Shown one piece after another: positions 53,857 through 64,000 of a stretch of DNA of 64,000 bases (positions are counted from its first letter, which is position 1; every line of letters starts with the position of its first letter). Source of the DNA: an uncultured Acidovorax sp. (lineage in GTDB: Bacteria; Pseudomonadota; Gammaproteobacteria; Burkholderiales; Burkholderiaceae_C). The stretch lies in assembly GCA_913774955.1 (NCBI GenBank), contig CAJYKV010000009.1, forward strand, positions 1-64,000, given 5' to 3'. Made by a program: the position numbers and the translations under genes. Below the pieces are notes generated by a model. The model did no database searches, was not told the DNA's origin, and saw only the letters and a list, made by a program, of their open reading frames with translations.

Positions 53857-56800
53857 CCGGGCATCTCCATATCGTCGAGGAAAGCATCGAGGCGCGACAG
53901 CGCGTCCGCCACGGAGCGCTGCGGGCGCGCGGCGTCCACGCACCGCGCCAGGTCCGCCAGCACGGGGTGCAGGAAGACGTCCCGCACCGAAATCTCGGCC
54001 TGGAGGCCGGCACGCACGCGCGCCACGAGCTGCATCGCCATCAGGGAATGACCGCCCAGGGCGAAGAAGTGGTCGCCGCGACCGGCGCGCGGCAGCCCCA
54101 GCAATTCACACCACATCTGCGCCAGTGCTTCTTCCGCCGCGCCCTGCGGGGCGGCGTAGGCGGCTGCGCGATCGGGCTGCAGCGCGGGCAGCGCCTGGCG
54201 GTCCACCTTGCCGTTGGCGTTCAGCGGCAGGGTGGGCAGCACCGCGATGCGCGTGGGCACCATGGCCTCGGGCAGCTCGCCGGCAAGCCGCGCGCGCAGC
54301 GCGTCGCCGTCGAGATCGGCGCCCGCATGCGGGCTGCAGTACGCCGCGAGCGCCATGCCCGTGGAGGTGGAAACGGCCACCGCCAAGGCCTCGCGCACGC
54401 CGGGGCAGGCCAGCAGGCGCCCCTCGATCTCGCCCAGCTCGATGCGCTGGCCGCGAATCTTCACCTGATGGTCCAGCCGCCCCAGGTACTCCAGGGCGCC
54501 GTCTTCGCGCCAGCGCACGACGTCGCCCGTGCGGTAGAGCCGCGCGCCCGCATCGAACGGATCGGCCACGAAGCGCTCCGCCGTGAGGCCCGGCCGGCCG
54601 GCATAGCCGCGCGCGAGCCCGATGCCGCCCAGGAAGAGTTCGCCCGCCGCGCCTTCAGGCACGGGCTGCAGCGCTGCATCGAGCACATGGGTGCGCAATC
54701 CGGTGATGGGCCGGCCGATGGGCACGGGGCCGCGCTCCTCTGCATGGCAGGTCCAGTGCGTGACGTCGATCGCGGCCTCGGTCGGGCCGTACAGGTTGTG
54801 CAGTGCCACGCAGGGCAGCCGCTCCAGCACCTGGCGGCGCGCCTCCGCGGGCAGGGCCTCTCCGCTGCACACGATGCGCCGCAGGCTGGCGCACGCCGCC
54901 ACGTCCAGTTGCGCGAGCAGGGCCTGCAGCATGGAGGGAACGAAGTGCAGCGTCGTCACCGCATGCCTGCGGATGAGCGCCTGCAACTGCGCGGGATCGC
55001 GGTGTGCTCCGGGCGGCGCCACCGCCAGCCGCGCGCCCACGGCCAGCGGCCAGAAGAATTCCCAGACCGACACGTCGAAGCCGAACGGTGTCTTCTGCAG
55101 CACCGTATCCCCCGGGCCGAGGCCGTAGGCCCGCTGCATCCAGGCGATCCGGTTCGACAGCGCACCATGGCGGTTGGCGGCGCCTTTGGGCCGGCCGGTG
55201 GAGCCGGAGGTGTAGATCACGTAGGCCAGGTGCTCCGGATGCAGGGCCACGGGCGCAAGCGCAGCTGCCTCGCCCTCGCCCTCCGGAGCTTCCTCCAGCG
55301 GCAGCAGGACCACGGGCCGCGCCATCGCCCCGGGCAGGCAGGCCCGGTGGGCGGCATCGGTCAGCACCAGCGCGGGCGCGCAGTCGCCGAGCAGGTAGGC
55401 GATGCGGTCGGCGGGCAGTTCGGGATCGAGCGGCACGTAGGCGCCGCCGGCTTTCAGCACCGCGAGCAGCGCCTCCACCATGTCCGTGCCGCGGGCGAGC
55501 GCCACGCCCACCAGCGTCTCCGGGCCCACACCGAGCAGGCGCAGTCGACCGGCCAGTCGGGTCGTGCGCGCATCGAGCTGCGCATACGTCCATTCATGGC
55601 CGCCGCACACCAGGGCGGGCGCATCGGGTGTCCGCGCCGCCTGGTGCTCGAACATCCGGTGCACGGGCAGATCCGGCTGCACCGGGTCGCCGCTCACCGA
55701 CCAGGTCCGCAGGCGTTCATGCTCCACATCGCCCAGCATGGCGACTTCGCCGACCGGCTGCTCGGGATGGTGGGCCAGCGCGCGGAGCATGCGCCCGTAG
55801 TGGCCGGCGATGTCGGCCATGGCCTGCGCACTGAACCGTGCCGCGTCGTAGCGGAATGCCGCAAGCACGTGGCCGCCGGCATCCTCCATGGTCTCCAGCG
55901 TGAGCCCGAACGGCGCGGCGCGCAGGCCCGGGTCGACGCGGCGCACCGCCAGTGCCGGCCAGCCCTGCAGCGGCCGGCCGCCTTCGCCCAGGTGGTTGAA
56001 CATGCACTGGAACAGTCCGTTGCCTTCAGCGCCGCGATCGGGCCGCAGCACCTGGGCGACGTGCTCGAACGGCAGGTCTTCGTGCTCGCGGGCCTCCAGC
56101 GCGGTGGCGTGCACCTGTGCGAGCAGCGCCGAGAACGGCATCCGCGGCGTGATCCGTGCCTGCATCACCACGGTATTGATGAACACGCCGGCCACGTCGG
56201 CGGTCTCCGGACGGTTGCGCCCCGCCACGGGCACGCCGACGCGCTGCACCGCATGCCCGGCGTGGCGGAACAGCAGTGCCTGGAAAGCCGACAGCAGCAC
56301 ACAGAAGAGCGTGGTGCCGTGCGTGCGGGCGCGCTGGCGCAGGGCCTGGGCCAGCGGCGTGGGTACATCGAGCAGATGCTGCGCCGCCGTGGACTCCCGC
56401 CCTTGCGTTGCGGGGGCGGAAGCCACCACGGCAGTGCTCCGGCCGATGTGCAGCACGGGCGCCTCGTCCGCGAGCTGCCGCGTCCAGTAATCCCGGTGCC
56501 GCGCGGCGTCCGGCCCTTCCAGCCACTGCCGCTGCCAGACCGCGAAATCCACGTAGCGCAGCGCCGGTGGGGCATCCGAGGGCGCTCGGCCCTGCAGCGC
56601 ATCGGCATAGCCGCGCGCCCACTCGTCGAGGATGCGCTCCACCGTCCAGGCGTCCGAGGCGATGTGGTGCATCATGAACAGCAGGCGGTGCGATTGCGGG
56701 CCCGACCGCGCGAGCGCGCAGCGCACCAGCGGGCCACGGCGCAGATCGAAGGGCGTCGCACACACGTCGCGCGCCAGCGACTCCAGCCGGGCATCGCGCT

Positions 56801-57245
56801 CGGCCGGCGCGAGCGCCGAGAGATCGGTGCAGGGCAGCGGGATGTCCCGCGCGGGCTCCACGCGCTGCCAGGGCGTACCGTCGTCACCCTCGCCGAACAC
56901 GGTGCGCAAGGCCTCGTGGCGCCGCACCAGGGCCTGCAGCGCCGCATGCAGCGCCCCGGCATCCAGCGGCCCGTCGAAGTCCAGCCCACCCCCCACGTGG
57001 TAGGCGGTGTTGCCGGGCTCCATGCGCCAGAGGAACCACTGGCCCTGCTGGGCCCAGGACATCGGCGCCTCGGCGCCCTGCGGCACACCACTGCGCGGCA
57101 GCGGATCGGCGCCGCGTGCGTCCGCCGGCCCGGAGCCTCCCTTCGCGGAAGCTGGGGGTTGGCCACGCAGCCGCTGGCGCAGCAGCGCCTGCTGTTCGGG
57201 GGACAGGCGCGCTCGGCGCTCGGAGAGAAGGGAACTGTCGCTCAT
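53853..57245 (-). CDS. Single-module NRPS: C-A-PCP, serine code
   Basis: NRPS of 1130 residues taking over the chain from the PKS. The C domain motif reads HHIASDA (about 190), so the usual terminal Gly is Ala while His and Asp are kept. The A domain has YTSGSTG (about 673) and specificity residues D-V-W-H-V-S-L-I-D-K, the serine code also seen in the second module of the next protein. The PCP reads GGHSLM (about 1065). An N-terminal tail of about 60 residues precedes the C domain. The start lies 1 base after the PKS stop and the stop overlaps the next ATG. Confidence 0.93.
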
Positions 57246-57246
57246 G

Positions 57247-60200
57247 TCAATCGGCCTGCAGGGAAACGGAAGAAGGGGTGCCGGCGCCCGTAGCCGCCGC
57301 CTCGCGCTCGATGTCCTCGATCAGCCGCAGCTCCACGTGCTGCGCGAGTTCGGCGACGGTCGGCGCCTTGAAGAACGCCGCCGGGTGGATGTCCACGCCA
57401 TAGGCCTTGCGCACGCGGGCCAGCAGGCGGATCGCCAGCAGCGAGTCGCCGCCCAGCTCGAACAGGTTGTCGTCGGCGCCGATGCCGCCGATGCCCAGGG
57501 CCTCGGTCCACAGCGCTGCCATGTGCTCCTCCAGCCCGCCCTCCGGCGCGCGGTACGCGGTGGACAGCGCCGGCCGCGCGTGCGTGGCGTCCTGCACGGG
57601 AGCCGGCGTCTGCGGCGCGGCCTCGAGCGCCTCCACCAGCCCGTCCAGCGCACGCAGCCGCTGCGCGATCGGCGTGACCGACACCACCGTGTGCGGCTGC
57701 GCGGGACCGTCGACGATGCGGTCGAACACCTCGGTGCCCGTGCGCTCGTCCAGGCCCATGCCCTCGGGCACGTCCATGTCCGCGCCGATGCCCACGTCGC
57801 GCCACGCATCCCAGCCGACCGAGAACACCGGCCACGGATGCTTGCGCCGGCAGGCGACGGCGAAGGCGTCCAGCCAGGCGTTGGCGGCTGCATAGTCGCT
57901 GCGGCCCAGCCCGCCGACGCAGCTCGCGACGGAAGAGCACAGCAGCATGAAATCCAGCGGCTCGCCGCGCAGCGCCTCCACCATGGCCCGCGTGCCCTGC
58001 AGTTTCGGCGCGAAGGCGGCCTGCACCTCGGCCCGGGTGCGGGTGGCCAGCATGCCGCCGCCGGGCTCCATCACGGCATGCACCACGCCGGTCACACCGC
58101 CGAAGCGCGCATGCACGGCCTGCAGCGCACAGCGCCACTGCGCGGGGTCGGTGGCATCCGCCGCCACGGCCATCCATTCGATGCCGTCGGCATCCATCGC
58201 CTGCAGCTGCAGCAGCCTGCGGCGCTGCGCGGCAGGCAGGTCGGTGCGCGCGAGCAGGCCGTCCCACGCATCGTGCGGTGGCAGCGGCGTGCGCCCCAGC
58301 AGCACCAGCCGCATGCCATGGCGGCGGCCCAGGTGCCGGGCCAGGGCCAGGCCCACACCGCCCAGCCCTCCCGTGATCAGCACCACGCCGCCCTGGCGCA
58401 GGCGCTGTGCGCAGGCGGCGGGCGGCGGGGCCGGCTCCCAGGTTTTCACCCAGCGCTGCGCACCGCGCCAGGCCACGCAGAATTCGTCCTGCGGGCGCGC
58501 CGGCTCGCCCGCCAGCGCCTCGGCCAGTTGCGCCTCGGCGGCACTGCCGGCGCGCGGTTCCAGCACATCCACCACGCGGCAGGCGATGCCCGGCATCTCC
58601 TGCCCGATGGCACGCGCCAGGGCACCCACCGTCGCCTTGCCGGGCTCCAGCGGTTCGCTGCCCGCCACCTCTTCCGCCTGGTCGACCACCACCGTGAGCG
58701 ACAGCGGTTCGCTCAGCCCCGCATCCTCTCGCCCTTGCGCCATCGCCATCAGGCTGAAATAGCCGCGCTCCCAGGCGGACCCCTCGCCAGCGCCGCACGC
58801 ATCCTCCAGCGCCCAGAAGTGGAAGGCGTGCGAGACCGGACCCACCTCGCGCCACAGCGCTGCATGGTCGGCACGCTCGCCCGGCCGCAGCGCGAAGGCC
58901 CGCGCACCATCGCGCCGGAACGCATCGGCTGCGCCCACCAGCGCCACCTGCGCGCCGCATTCCGTCAGGTACTGCGCAAGGCGCCGGGCGAGCGGCAGTT
59001 CCTCGCCACCGAGCATCAGCACGGTGTCGCCCCGCCCCGGCCCGGCCGCCTGCGGTGCCGCAGCGCTGCGTTGCCACGCCGGAAGGTAGTAGATGCCCTG
59101 CGGCGGTGTGGGCCGTGCAGCGCGCTGGTGCGCCGGCGCGCCGGCTTCCACCCAGAAGCGCTGACGCTGGAACGGGTAGGTGGGCAGCGGCACGCGCCGG
59201 CGGCGGGCGCCGTCCCGCGTGGCGGGCCAGTCGATGGCCACCCCTGCCGCCCACAGCCCCGCCAGGGCCTGTGCGAGTTGCTGCCCGTCGCGGTCGCGCT
59301 GCTGCGGATGGGCCAGGCTGGCCCAGATGCCGGCGGCCGACGCCGCCTGCGCATGCCGCCGCGCCAATCCCGCCATGGATTCGCCGGGCCCCACCTCCAG
59401 CACCACTCGGCCCGGCTGTGCGAACACCGCATCCAGCCCCTCGTGGAAGCGCACGGTGCCACGCAAGTGCTGGCCCCAGTACGCCGGGTTCATCGCCTCC
59501 TCGGCCGTGATCGGCCGGCCGGTGACGTTCGACAGGAAAGGGATGCGCGGCGCATGCCGCGGCACGGTGGCGATGCGCCGCTCCAACTCGTGCACGATCG
59601 GCTCGACCCCGCGCGAATGCATGGCCACGGCCACGTGCAGCCGGCGCGGTGCATGGCCCTGTGCGCGCAGCGCCTCTTCCGCCGCGCCGATGGCCGCCGG
59701 TGGGCCGGACAGCACGCAGAGCCCGTCGCCGTTCACGGCGGCCAGGTCGCAGCCGAGCGCCAGCAGCGGCGCGATCTCTGATGCGGGCAGCGGCACCGCC
59801 GTCATCGCGCCTTCGGGCAGGCCCGCCATGAGCCGGCTGCGCCAGACCACGATGCGCATCGCATCCTCGGGCGAAAACACTCCCGCCAGGCAGGCCGCCA
59901 CGTATTCGCCCAGGCTGTGGCCGAGCATCAGCGCGGGCCGCACGCCGCACGACATCCACCATTGCGCGATCGCGTACTCCACCGCGAACAGCGCGGGCTG
60001 CATCCATTCGACGCGGGTGAGCCGTTCGGCGGCATCCATCTCCTGCCCCGGCATCGGGTGGATCAGCGCCCGCAGGTCCGCCCCCGTTTCCTGCCGCAGC
60101 ACTTCGGCGCATGCATCCAGCGCCTGCCGGAACACCGCGCTGCGGCGGTCCAGCGTCTGCGCCATGGCGACGTGCTGCGCGCCGGACCCTGGGAACAGGA

Positions 60201-61872
60201 ACACCACCTCGGGCGCCCCTGCGGCCACGTGCACCGGCGCGGGCAACGGGGCTTCCAGCCGCTGCGCCGCCAGGCCGGCTTCGTGCGCCGCCACGGCCAT
60301 CCGCCAGGACCACGCCCGGCGGCCGCACTGCAGCGTGTGGGCGATGTCCGCCAGTGGCGCCGGGGCCGCGCCGCGCAGATGCAGGGCCAGTTGCCGGCGT
60401 TGCGCCTGCAGCGCGGCCTCGGAGCGCGCGGACAGCGGCAGAACCTCCCAGTCCGGCTCCGCCGTGCCTCGCATCACTTCGCCGGCCCGCTCCCGCGGGC
60501 GCTCGCCTGCGGATGCCAGCGCTGCGGAAGCCTCCTCCAGAACCAGATGCACGTTCGTGCCTCCGATGCCGAACGAACTCACGCCCGCCCGCCGCGGGAA
60601 CGAGCCGCGCGGCCAGGGAGCAGTCTGCGTGTTCACATAGAACGGGCTGGACGCGAAATCGATGCGCGGATTCGGCTGCCGGCAGTGCAGGCTGGGCGGC
60701 AGCACCGCGTGCTTCAGCGCCATGGCTGCCTTGATGAGTCCCGCCACGCCCGCGGCCGCATCCAGGTGGCCGATATTGGTCTTGACGGAGCCGACCGCGC
60801 AGAAGCCGCGGCGGTCGGTGTCCGCGCGGAAAGCCTGCGTGAGCGCGGCCATCTCGATGGGGTCGCCCAGTGCCGTGCCGGTGCCGTGCGCCTCCACATA
60901 GCCGATCGTGTCCGCCGAGACGCCCGCGATGAGCTGCGCCGTGCGGATCACTTCGGCCTGCCCGTCCACGCTGGGCGCGGTGAAGCCGACCTTGGCCGCA
61001 CCGTCGTTGTTGGCCGCGCTGCCCTTGATGACGGCATGCACCGTGTCGCCATCGCGCAGCGCGTCCTCCAGGCGCTTGAGCGCCACCACGCCCACGCCGC
61101 TGCCGATCACCGTGCCCGCCGCCTCGGCATCGAACGCGCGGCAATGCCCGTCGGGCGACAAGATGGCGCCCGCCTGGTGGCGGTAGCCGCCCTGCTGCAG
61201 CAGGTTCAGCCATACGCCGCCCGCCAGTGCCATATCGCACTCGTGGCCCAGCAGCGACTGGCAGGCCATGTGCACCGCCATCAGCGAGGTGGAGCAGGCC
61301 GTCTGCACGCTCACCGCCGGGCCGCGCAGGTCGAGCTTGTAGGCCACGCGGGCGCACAGCGAGCTGGGCGCGTTGGCGCCCATCAGACCCAGCACGTCGG
61401 CGATGCCCGAGCCCGCATCGAGCCCGGCGGAGGGCAGCAGATGGCGCATCAGGTACACGCCGGGGCCCTCGCCCGCATACACGCCCACCTTGCCCGTCCA
61501 CTGCGCCGGATCGCAGCCGGCATGCTCCAGGCAGGCCCAGGCGCTCTCCAGGAACAGCCGCTGCTGCGGATCGAGCTGCTCCGCCTCGCGCGGCGTGAAG
61601 CCGAAGAACTCCGCATCGAACAGGTCGTGCCCGTCGAGCGGCACGCCGGCCTTCACGTAGTCCGGGTCGCTGCGCAGCGTTTCGGGCACGCCCAGGGCTT
61701 CGAGCTCCGCATCCGAATAGGTCTTCACCGATTCCACGCCGTCGTGGATGCGCTGCCAGAAGGTGGCGACATCCGGCGCGCCGGGAAAGCGCCCCGCCAT
61801 GCCGACGATCGCGATCTCCAGGCCGCTCGGAGCCTGCGGAGAGACGGGGGACTGGTCATGGGCTGCGTTCAT
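57247..61872 (-). CDS. Type I PKS module: KS-AT-KR-ACP
   Basis: Polyketide synthase module of 1541 residues inserted between NRPS modules. The KS (about 15-450) has its active Cys in TACSTS (about 189) and histidines in EAHGTG and KTNIGH. The AT has GHSLGEY (about 648); the extender-selectivity position reads VAMH instead of HAFH or YASH. The KR has GGLGGVG (about 1168) and an intact Ser-Tyr-Asn set (SSVAS...DYAAAN). The ACP has GGDSLL (about 1474). It has no DH, ER or methyltransferase. It should add one C2 unit and reduce the keto group, giving a beta-hydroxy, statine-like unit. Overlaps upstream NRPS by ATGA. Confidence 0.93.
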   Translation of the reverse strand: MNAAHDQSPVSPQAPSGLEIAIVGMAGRFPGAPDVATFWQRIHDGVESVKTYSDAELEALGVPETLRSDPDYVKAGVPLDGHDLFDAEFFGFTPREAEQLDPQQRLFLESAWACLEHAGCDPAQWTGKVGVYAGEGPGVYLMRHLLPSAGLDAGSGIADVLGLMGANAPSSLCARVAYKLDLRGPAVSVQTACSTSLMAVHMACQSLLGHECDMALAGGVWLNLLQQGGYRHQAGAILSPDGHCRAFDAEAAGTVIGSGVGVVALKRLEDALRDGDTVHAVIKGSAANNDGAAKVGFTAPSVDGQAEVIRTAQLIAGVSADTIGYVEAHGTGTALGDPIEMAALTQAFRADTDRRGFCAVGSVKTNIGHLDAAAGVAGLIKAAMALKHAVLPPSLHCRQPNPRIDFASSPFYVNTQTAPWPRGSFPRRAGVSSFGIGGTNVHLVLEEASAALASAGERPRERAGEVMRGTAEPDWEVLPLSARSEAALQAQRRQLALHLRGAAPAPLADIAHTLQCGRRAWSWRMAVAAHEAGLAAQRLEAPLPAPVHVAAGAPEVVFLFPGSGAQHVAMAQTLDRRSAVFRQALDACAEVLRQETGADLRALIHPMPGQEMDAAERLTRVEWMQPALFAVEYAIAQWWMSCGVRPALMLGHSLGEYVAACLAGVFSPEDAMRIVVWRSRLMAGLPEGAMTAVPLPASEIAPLLALGCDLAAVNGDGLCVLSGPPAAIGAAEEALRAQGHAPRRLHVAVAMHSRGVEPIVHELERRIATVPRHAPRIPFLSNVTGRPITAEEAMNPAYWGQHLRGTVRFHEGLDAVFAQPGRVVLEVGPGESMAGLARRHAQAASAAGIWASLAHPQQRDRDGQQLAQALAGLWAAGVAIDWPATRDGARRRRVPLPTYPFQRQRFWVEAGAPAHQRAARPTPPQGIYYLPAWQRSAAAPQAAGPGRGDTVLMLGGEELPLARRLAQYLTECGAQVALVGAADAFRRDGARAFALRPGERADHAALWREVGPVSHAFHFWALEDACGAGEGSAWERGYFSLMAMAQGREDAGLSEPLSLTVVVDQAEEVAGSEPLEPGKATVGALARAIGQEMPGIACRVVDVLEPRAGSAAEAQLAEALAGEPARPQDEFCVAWRGAQRWVKTWEPAPPPAACAQRLRQGGVVLITGGLGGVGLALARHLGRRHGMRLVLLGRTPLPPHDAWDGLLARTDLPAAQRRRLLQLQAMDADGIEWMAVAADATDPAQWRCALQAVHARFGGVTGVVHAVMEPGGGMLATRTRAEVQAAFAPKLQGTRAMVEALRGEPLDFMLLCSSVASCVGGLGRSDYAAANAWLDAFAVACRRKHPWPVFSVGWDAWRDVGIGADMDVPEGMGLDERTGTEVFDRIVDGPAQPHTVVSVTPIAQRLRALDGLVEALEAAPQTPAPVQDATHARPALSTAYRAPEGGLEEHMAALWTEALGIGGIGADDNLFELGGDSLLAIRLLARVRKAYGVDIHPAAFFKAPTVAELAQHVELRLIEDIEREAAATGAGTPSSVSLQAD

Positions 61873-64000
61873 TCGCGGGCTCCTTGGAGTTGGGCGCGGC
61901 GCTGCAGCATTGCCGCGCGTTGTTGGCGTGCACGGTCGTCGGACGGTTGCGCGGTGGCGCGGGTCGGCGCCTGCATGCCATCACCCTCCGCAATCGCCGC
62001 GGCCTCGTCGATGCGGCGCGCGAGCGATTCCACCGTGGGGTGCTGGAACAGCTCGACCAGCGCGAGCCGGCAGCCCCATTCGTCCTCCAGCCGCCGGTGC
62101 GCACGCACCAGCAGCAGCGAGTGGCCGCCCAGGTCGAAGAAGTTGTCCTGCAGGCCCACGGAAGGCACGCCCAGCAGTCCGCTCCACAGCGCCGCCAGCC
62201 GGTGCGCCGTGCTGCCCTGCGGCGCGGCGGCTGCGGCGCCTTGGCGAGACACCGCCACGGGCTCAGGCAGCGCGGCCCGGTCCACCTTACCGTTGGCATT
62301 GATCGGCAGGGCTTCGAGCGTCACGATCGCCCGCGGCACCATGTAGCCCGGCAGGCGCCGCGCCAGGGCGGCGCGCAGCCCGGCGGCATCGGGCCCGCCC
62401 GTCGCGCACCCATGGCCCGCCGCTTGCGCCGCAGGGGCCACATAGGCCACCAGCGACTCGGCACCGGCCACACCGCGCACCACGGCCACGGCGTCCTTCA
62501 CGCCGGGCTGCGCACGCAGCGCCGCCTCGATCTCTCCCAGCTCGATGCGCAGCCCGCGCAGCTTCACCTGGTGATCGATGCGCCCCAGGTACTCGATCTG
62601 CCCCTCGGCATTCCAGCGCACCCAATCACCGGTGCGGTAGAGGCGTGCGCCCGCCGCCAGCGGATGCGCGATGAAGCGCTGCGACGTCAGCCCCGGCTGG
62701 CCCAGGTAGCCGCGCGCCAGCAGCTCTCCGCCGATGCAGAGCTCGCCCGCCACGCCCTGCGGCACCGGCTGCAGCTGGGCATCCAGCACCCAGGCCTCGG
62801 TCGCGCTGATGGGGCGGCCGATCGGCACCGGCCCCGCCGCATCGCGGCAGGTCCAACGGGTGACGTGGATCGTCGTTTCCGTGGGACCGTAGAGGTTCTG
62901 CAGCGTGGCGCCCGGCAGGCGGCGCAGGGCCTCCCGCTGCAGGGTTTCGGGCATCGCCTCGCCGCCGCAGATCACGTGCCGCAGCCGCGTGCGGTGCTCG
63001 ATGCCCGGGTGGTCCAGGAAGGCCCGCAACATCGAGGGCACGAAATTCAGCGTGGTGACCTGGTGGCGCTCTATCAACTGCACGATGCGCTCCGGATCGC
63101 GGTGCGCGCCTGGGGGCGCCACCAGCAGGCGCGCGCCCGCCGTGAGCGGCCAGAAGATCTCCCAGCACGACACGTCGAAGCCGAACGGCGCCTTGTGCAG
63201 CACCGTGTCGGACGCGGCCAGCCCGTAGGTGGACTGCATCCAGGCCATGCAGGTGTGCAGCGCGGCATGGCGCACCGCCACTCCTTTCGGCCGCCCCGTG
63301 GAGCCCGAGGTGTAGATGACGTAGGCGAGCTGTTCGCCGTGCGCCGCGATGCCGGGGTTCTCCGCATCGCCGGGCCTGCCCTCTTCCCGCGACTGCAGGG
63401 CTTCCACATCGATCGTCCGCACGCCCGGCAGCGCAGGCATCCGCCCGGCAGTTGCAGCATGCGACAGCACCCACCCTGCTCCGCTGTGCGCCAGCATGTC
63501 GCCAAGCCGGCCGGCCGGCAGCTCCGGGTCCAGCGGCAGGTAGGCGCAACCGGCCTTCATCGCCGCGAGCATGCCCACCACCATCTCCACGGAGCGCTCC
63601 ATGCAGATGCCCACGATCGACTGCGGCCGCAGCCCATCGCGCAGCAGCTGGTGCGCGAGCCGGTTGGCGCGAGCGTTCAGCTCCGCATAGCCGATGGCCA
63701 CGTCACCGAACAGCAGCGCCGTCGCCTGCGGCTGGCGCACTGCATGCGCCTCCAGCGCGCGGAAGACCGGCACCGCCGGGCTTTCACGGTGCGGGTTGCG
63801 GCTCCAGGCATCGATCTGCGCACGCTCGGCAGGCAGCCGCAGCTCGACCTCTCCCGCAGGCTGCTCCGGCCGCCCGGCCAGCGCCGCCAGCACCGCCAGG
63901 AAGTGGCCGGACAGTCGCTCGATGGTGGCGGGCTCGAACAGCTCCTGCGCGAACACCCAGCCGAGCGACAGCGCGCCGTCCGCGCCTTCGCGCGCTTCCA
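61869..64000 (-). CDS. NRPS, C-terminal part (C end-A-PCP), continues past the window
   Basis: Only the last 710 or so residues are visible; the gene runs off the right edge. The edge sequence is the end of a condensation domain. A complete A domain follows ([27 protein letters not shown]), then a PCP with GGHSL and a basic C-terminal tail. Specificity residues read D-V-W-N-I-G-L-I-H-K, the same as in the terminal module at 41687-45826. It hands its chain to the KS of the PKS. Earlier modules, and any MbtH protein, aspartate hydroxylase or loading domain, would lie outside the window. Confidence 0.93.
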   Translation of the reverse strand, partial: EAREGADGALSLGWVFAQELFEPATIERLSGHFLAVLAALAGRPEQPAGEVELRLPAERAQIDAWSRNPHRESPAVPVFRALEAHAVRQPQATALLFGDVAIGYAELNARANRLAHQLLRDGLRPQSIVGICMERSVEMVVGMLAAMKAGCAYLPLDPELPAGRLGDMLAHSGAGWVLSHAATAGRMPALPGVRTIDVEALQSREEGRPGDAENPGIAAHGEQLAYVIYTSGSTGRPKGVAVRHAALHTCMAWMQSTYGLAASDTVLHKAPFGFDVSCWEIFWPLTAGARLLVAPPGAHRDPERIVQLIERHQVTTLNFVPSMLRAFLDHPGIEHRTRLRHVICGGEAMPETLQREALRRLPGATLQNLYGPTETTIHVTRWTCRDAAGPVPIGRPISATEAWVLDAQLQPVPQGVAGELCIGGELLARGYLGQPGLTSQRFIAHPLAAGARLYRTGDWVRWNAEGQIEYLGRIDHQVKLRGLRIELGEIEAALRAQPGVKDAVAVVRGVAGAESLVAYVAPAAQAAGHGCATGGPDAAGLRAALARRLPGYMVPRAIVTLEALPINANGKVDRAALPEPVAVSRQGAAAAAPQGSTAHRLAALWSGLLGVPSVGLQDNFFDLGGHSLLLVRAHRRLEDEWGCRLALVELFQHPTVESLARRIDEAAAIAEGDGMQAPTRATAQPSDDRARQQRAAMLQRRAQLQGARE

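Overview
The window is about 64 kb of GC-rich DNA with almost no non-coding space. Gene content and order (pilBCD-coaE-zapD-yacG-mutT, secA, sspAB, petABC, trpS) and a siderophore locus built like the acidobactin/vacidobactin loci of Acidovorax and Variovorax point to a betaproteobacterium of the Comamonadaceae. Acidovorax/Paracidovorax is most likely; this is inferred from gene content, not from a database comparison.

Left third (1-23.8 kb), core housekeeping. A tRNA-Pro-like 3' half at the left edge is followed by pilB-pilC-pilD (type IV pilus assembly), coaE, zapD and yacG, most overlapping or nearly so. After a 116-bp hairpin repeat come leftward mutT, a DUF815-type ATPase, argJ, secA and an M23 peptidase. 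A small DciA-like gene is divergent from the peptidase. Then follow tRNA-Thr(TGT), sspB-sspA, petA-petB-petC (cytochrome bc1), mscL, pdxA, lolD-lolC, an RpfE-like gene and recJ.

Middle (23.8-32 kb). Two chemoreceptor genes flank a PHP phosphoesterase gene and a yciO-type gene. A site-2 protease homologue, trpS, a membrane protein gene and a tiny gene with an ETFPASDP motif follow. The second copy of the hairpin repeat lies between yciO and the second chemoreceptor.

Right half (32-64 kb), one siderophore locus. A leftward group (phosphopantetheinyl transferase, ornithine N5-monooxygenase, cyclic-peptide-type ABC exporter) is divergent from a rightward group (FhuF-like ferric reductase, hydroxyornithine formyltransferase, hydroxyornithine acetyltransferase, TonB-dependent receptor). 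The receptor has a sigma70 promoter overlapped by a Fur-box-like palindrome. Facing it across a bidirectional terminator is a leftward assembly-line operon. In transcription order it encodes an NRPS cut by the window edge (C-A-PCP visible), a PKS (KS-AT-KR-ACP), C-A-PCP, C-A-PCP-E-C-A-PCP and C-A-PCP-TE. Specificity residues read by eye suggest X - reduced C2 unit - Ser - D-(hydroxy)Orn - Ser - X', where X and X' share a threonine-like code.

Working together: the monooxygenase and the formyl- or acetyltransferase make the hydroxamate building block. The phosphopantetheinyl transferase primes the carrier domains and the NRPS/PKS line assembles the peptide. The ABC protein exports it, the receptor takes the ferric complex back up, and the FhuF-like protein releases the iron. 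The locus looks like a known siderophore class. The less expected signals are the covarying hairpin repeat, a terminator pointing into a chemoreceptor leader, three starts compatible with leaderless mRNAs, and nested dyads in the siderophore divergent promoter.
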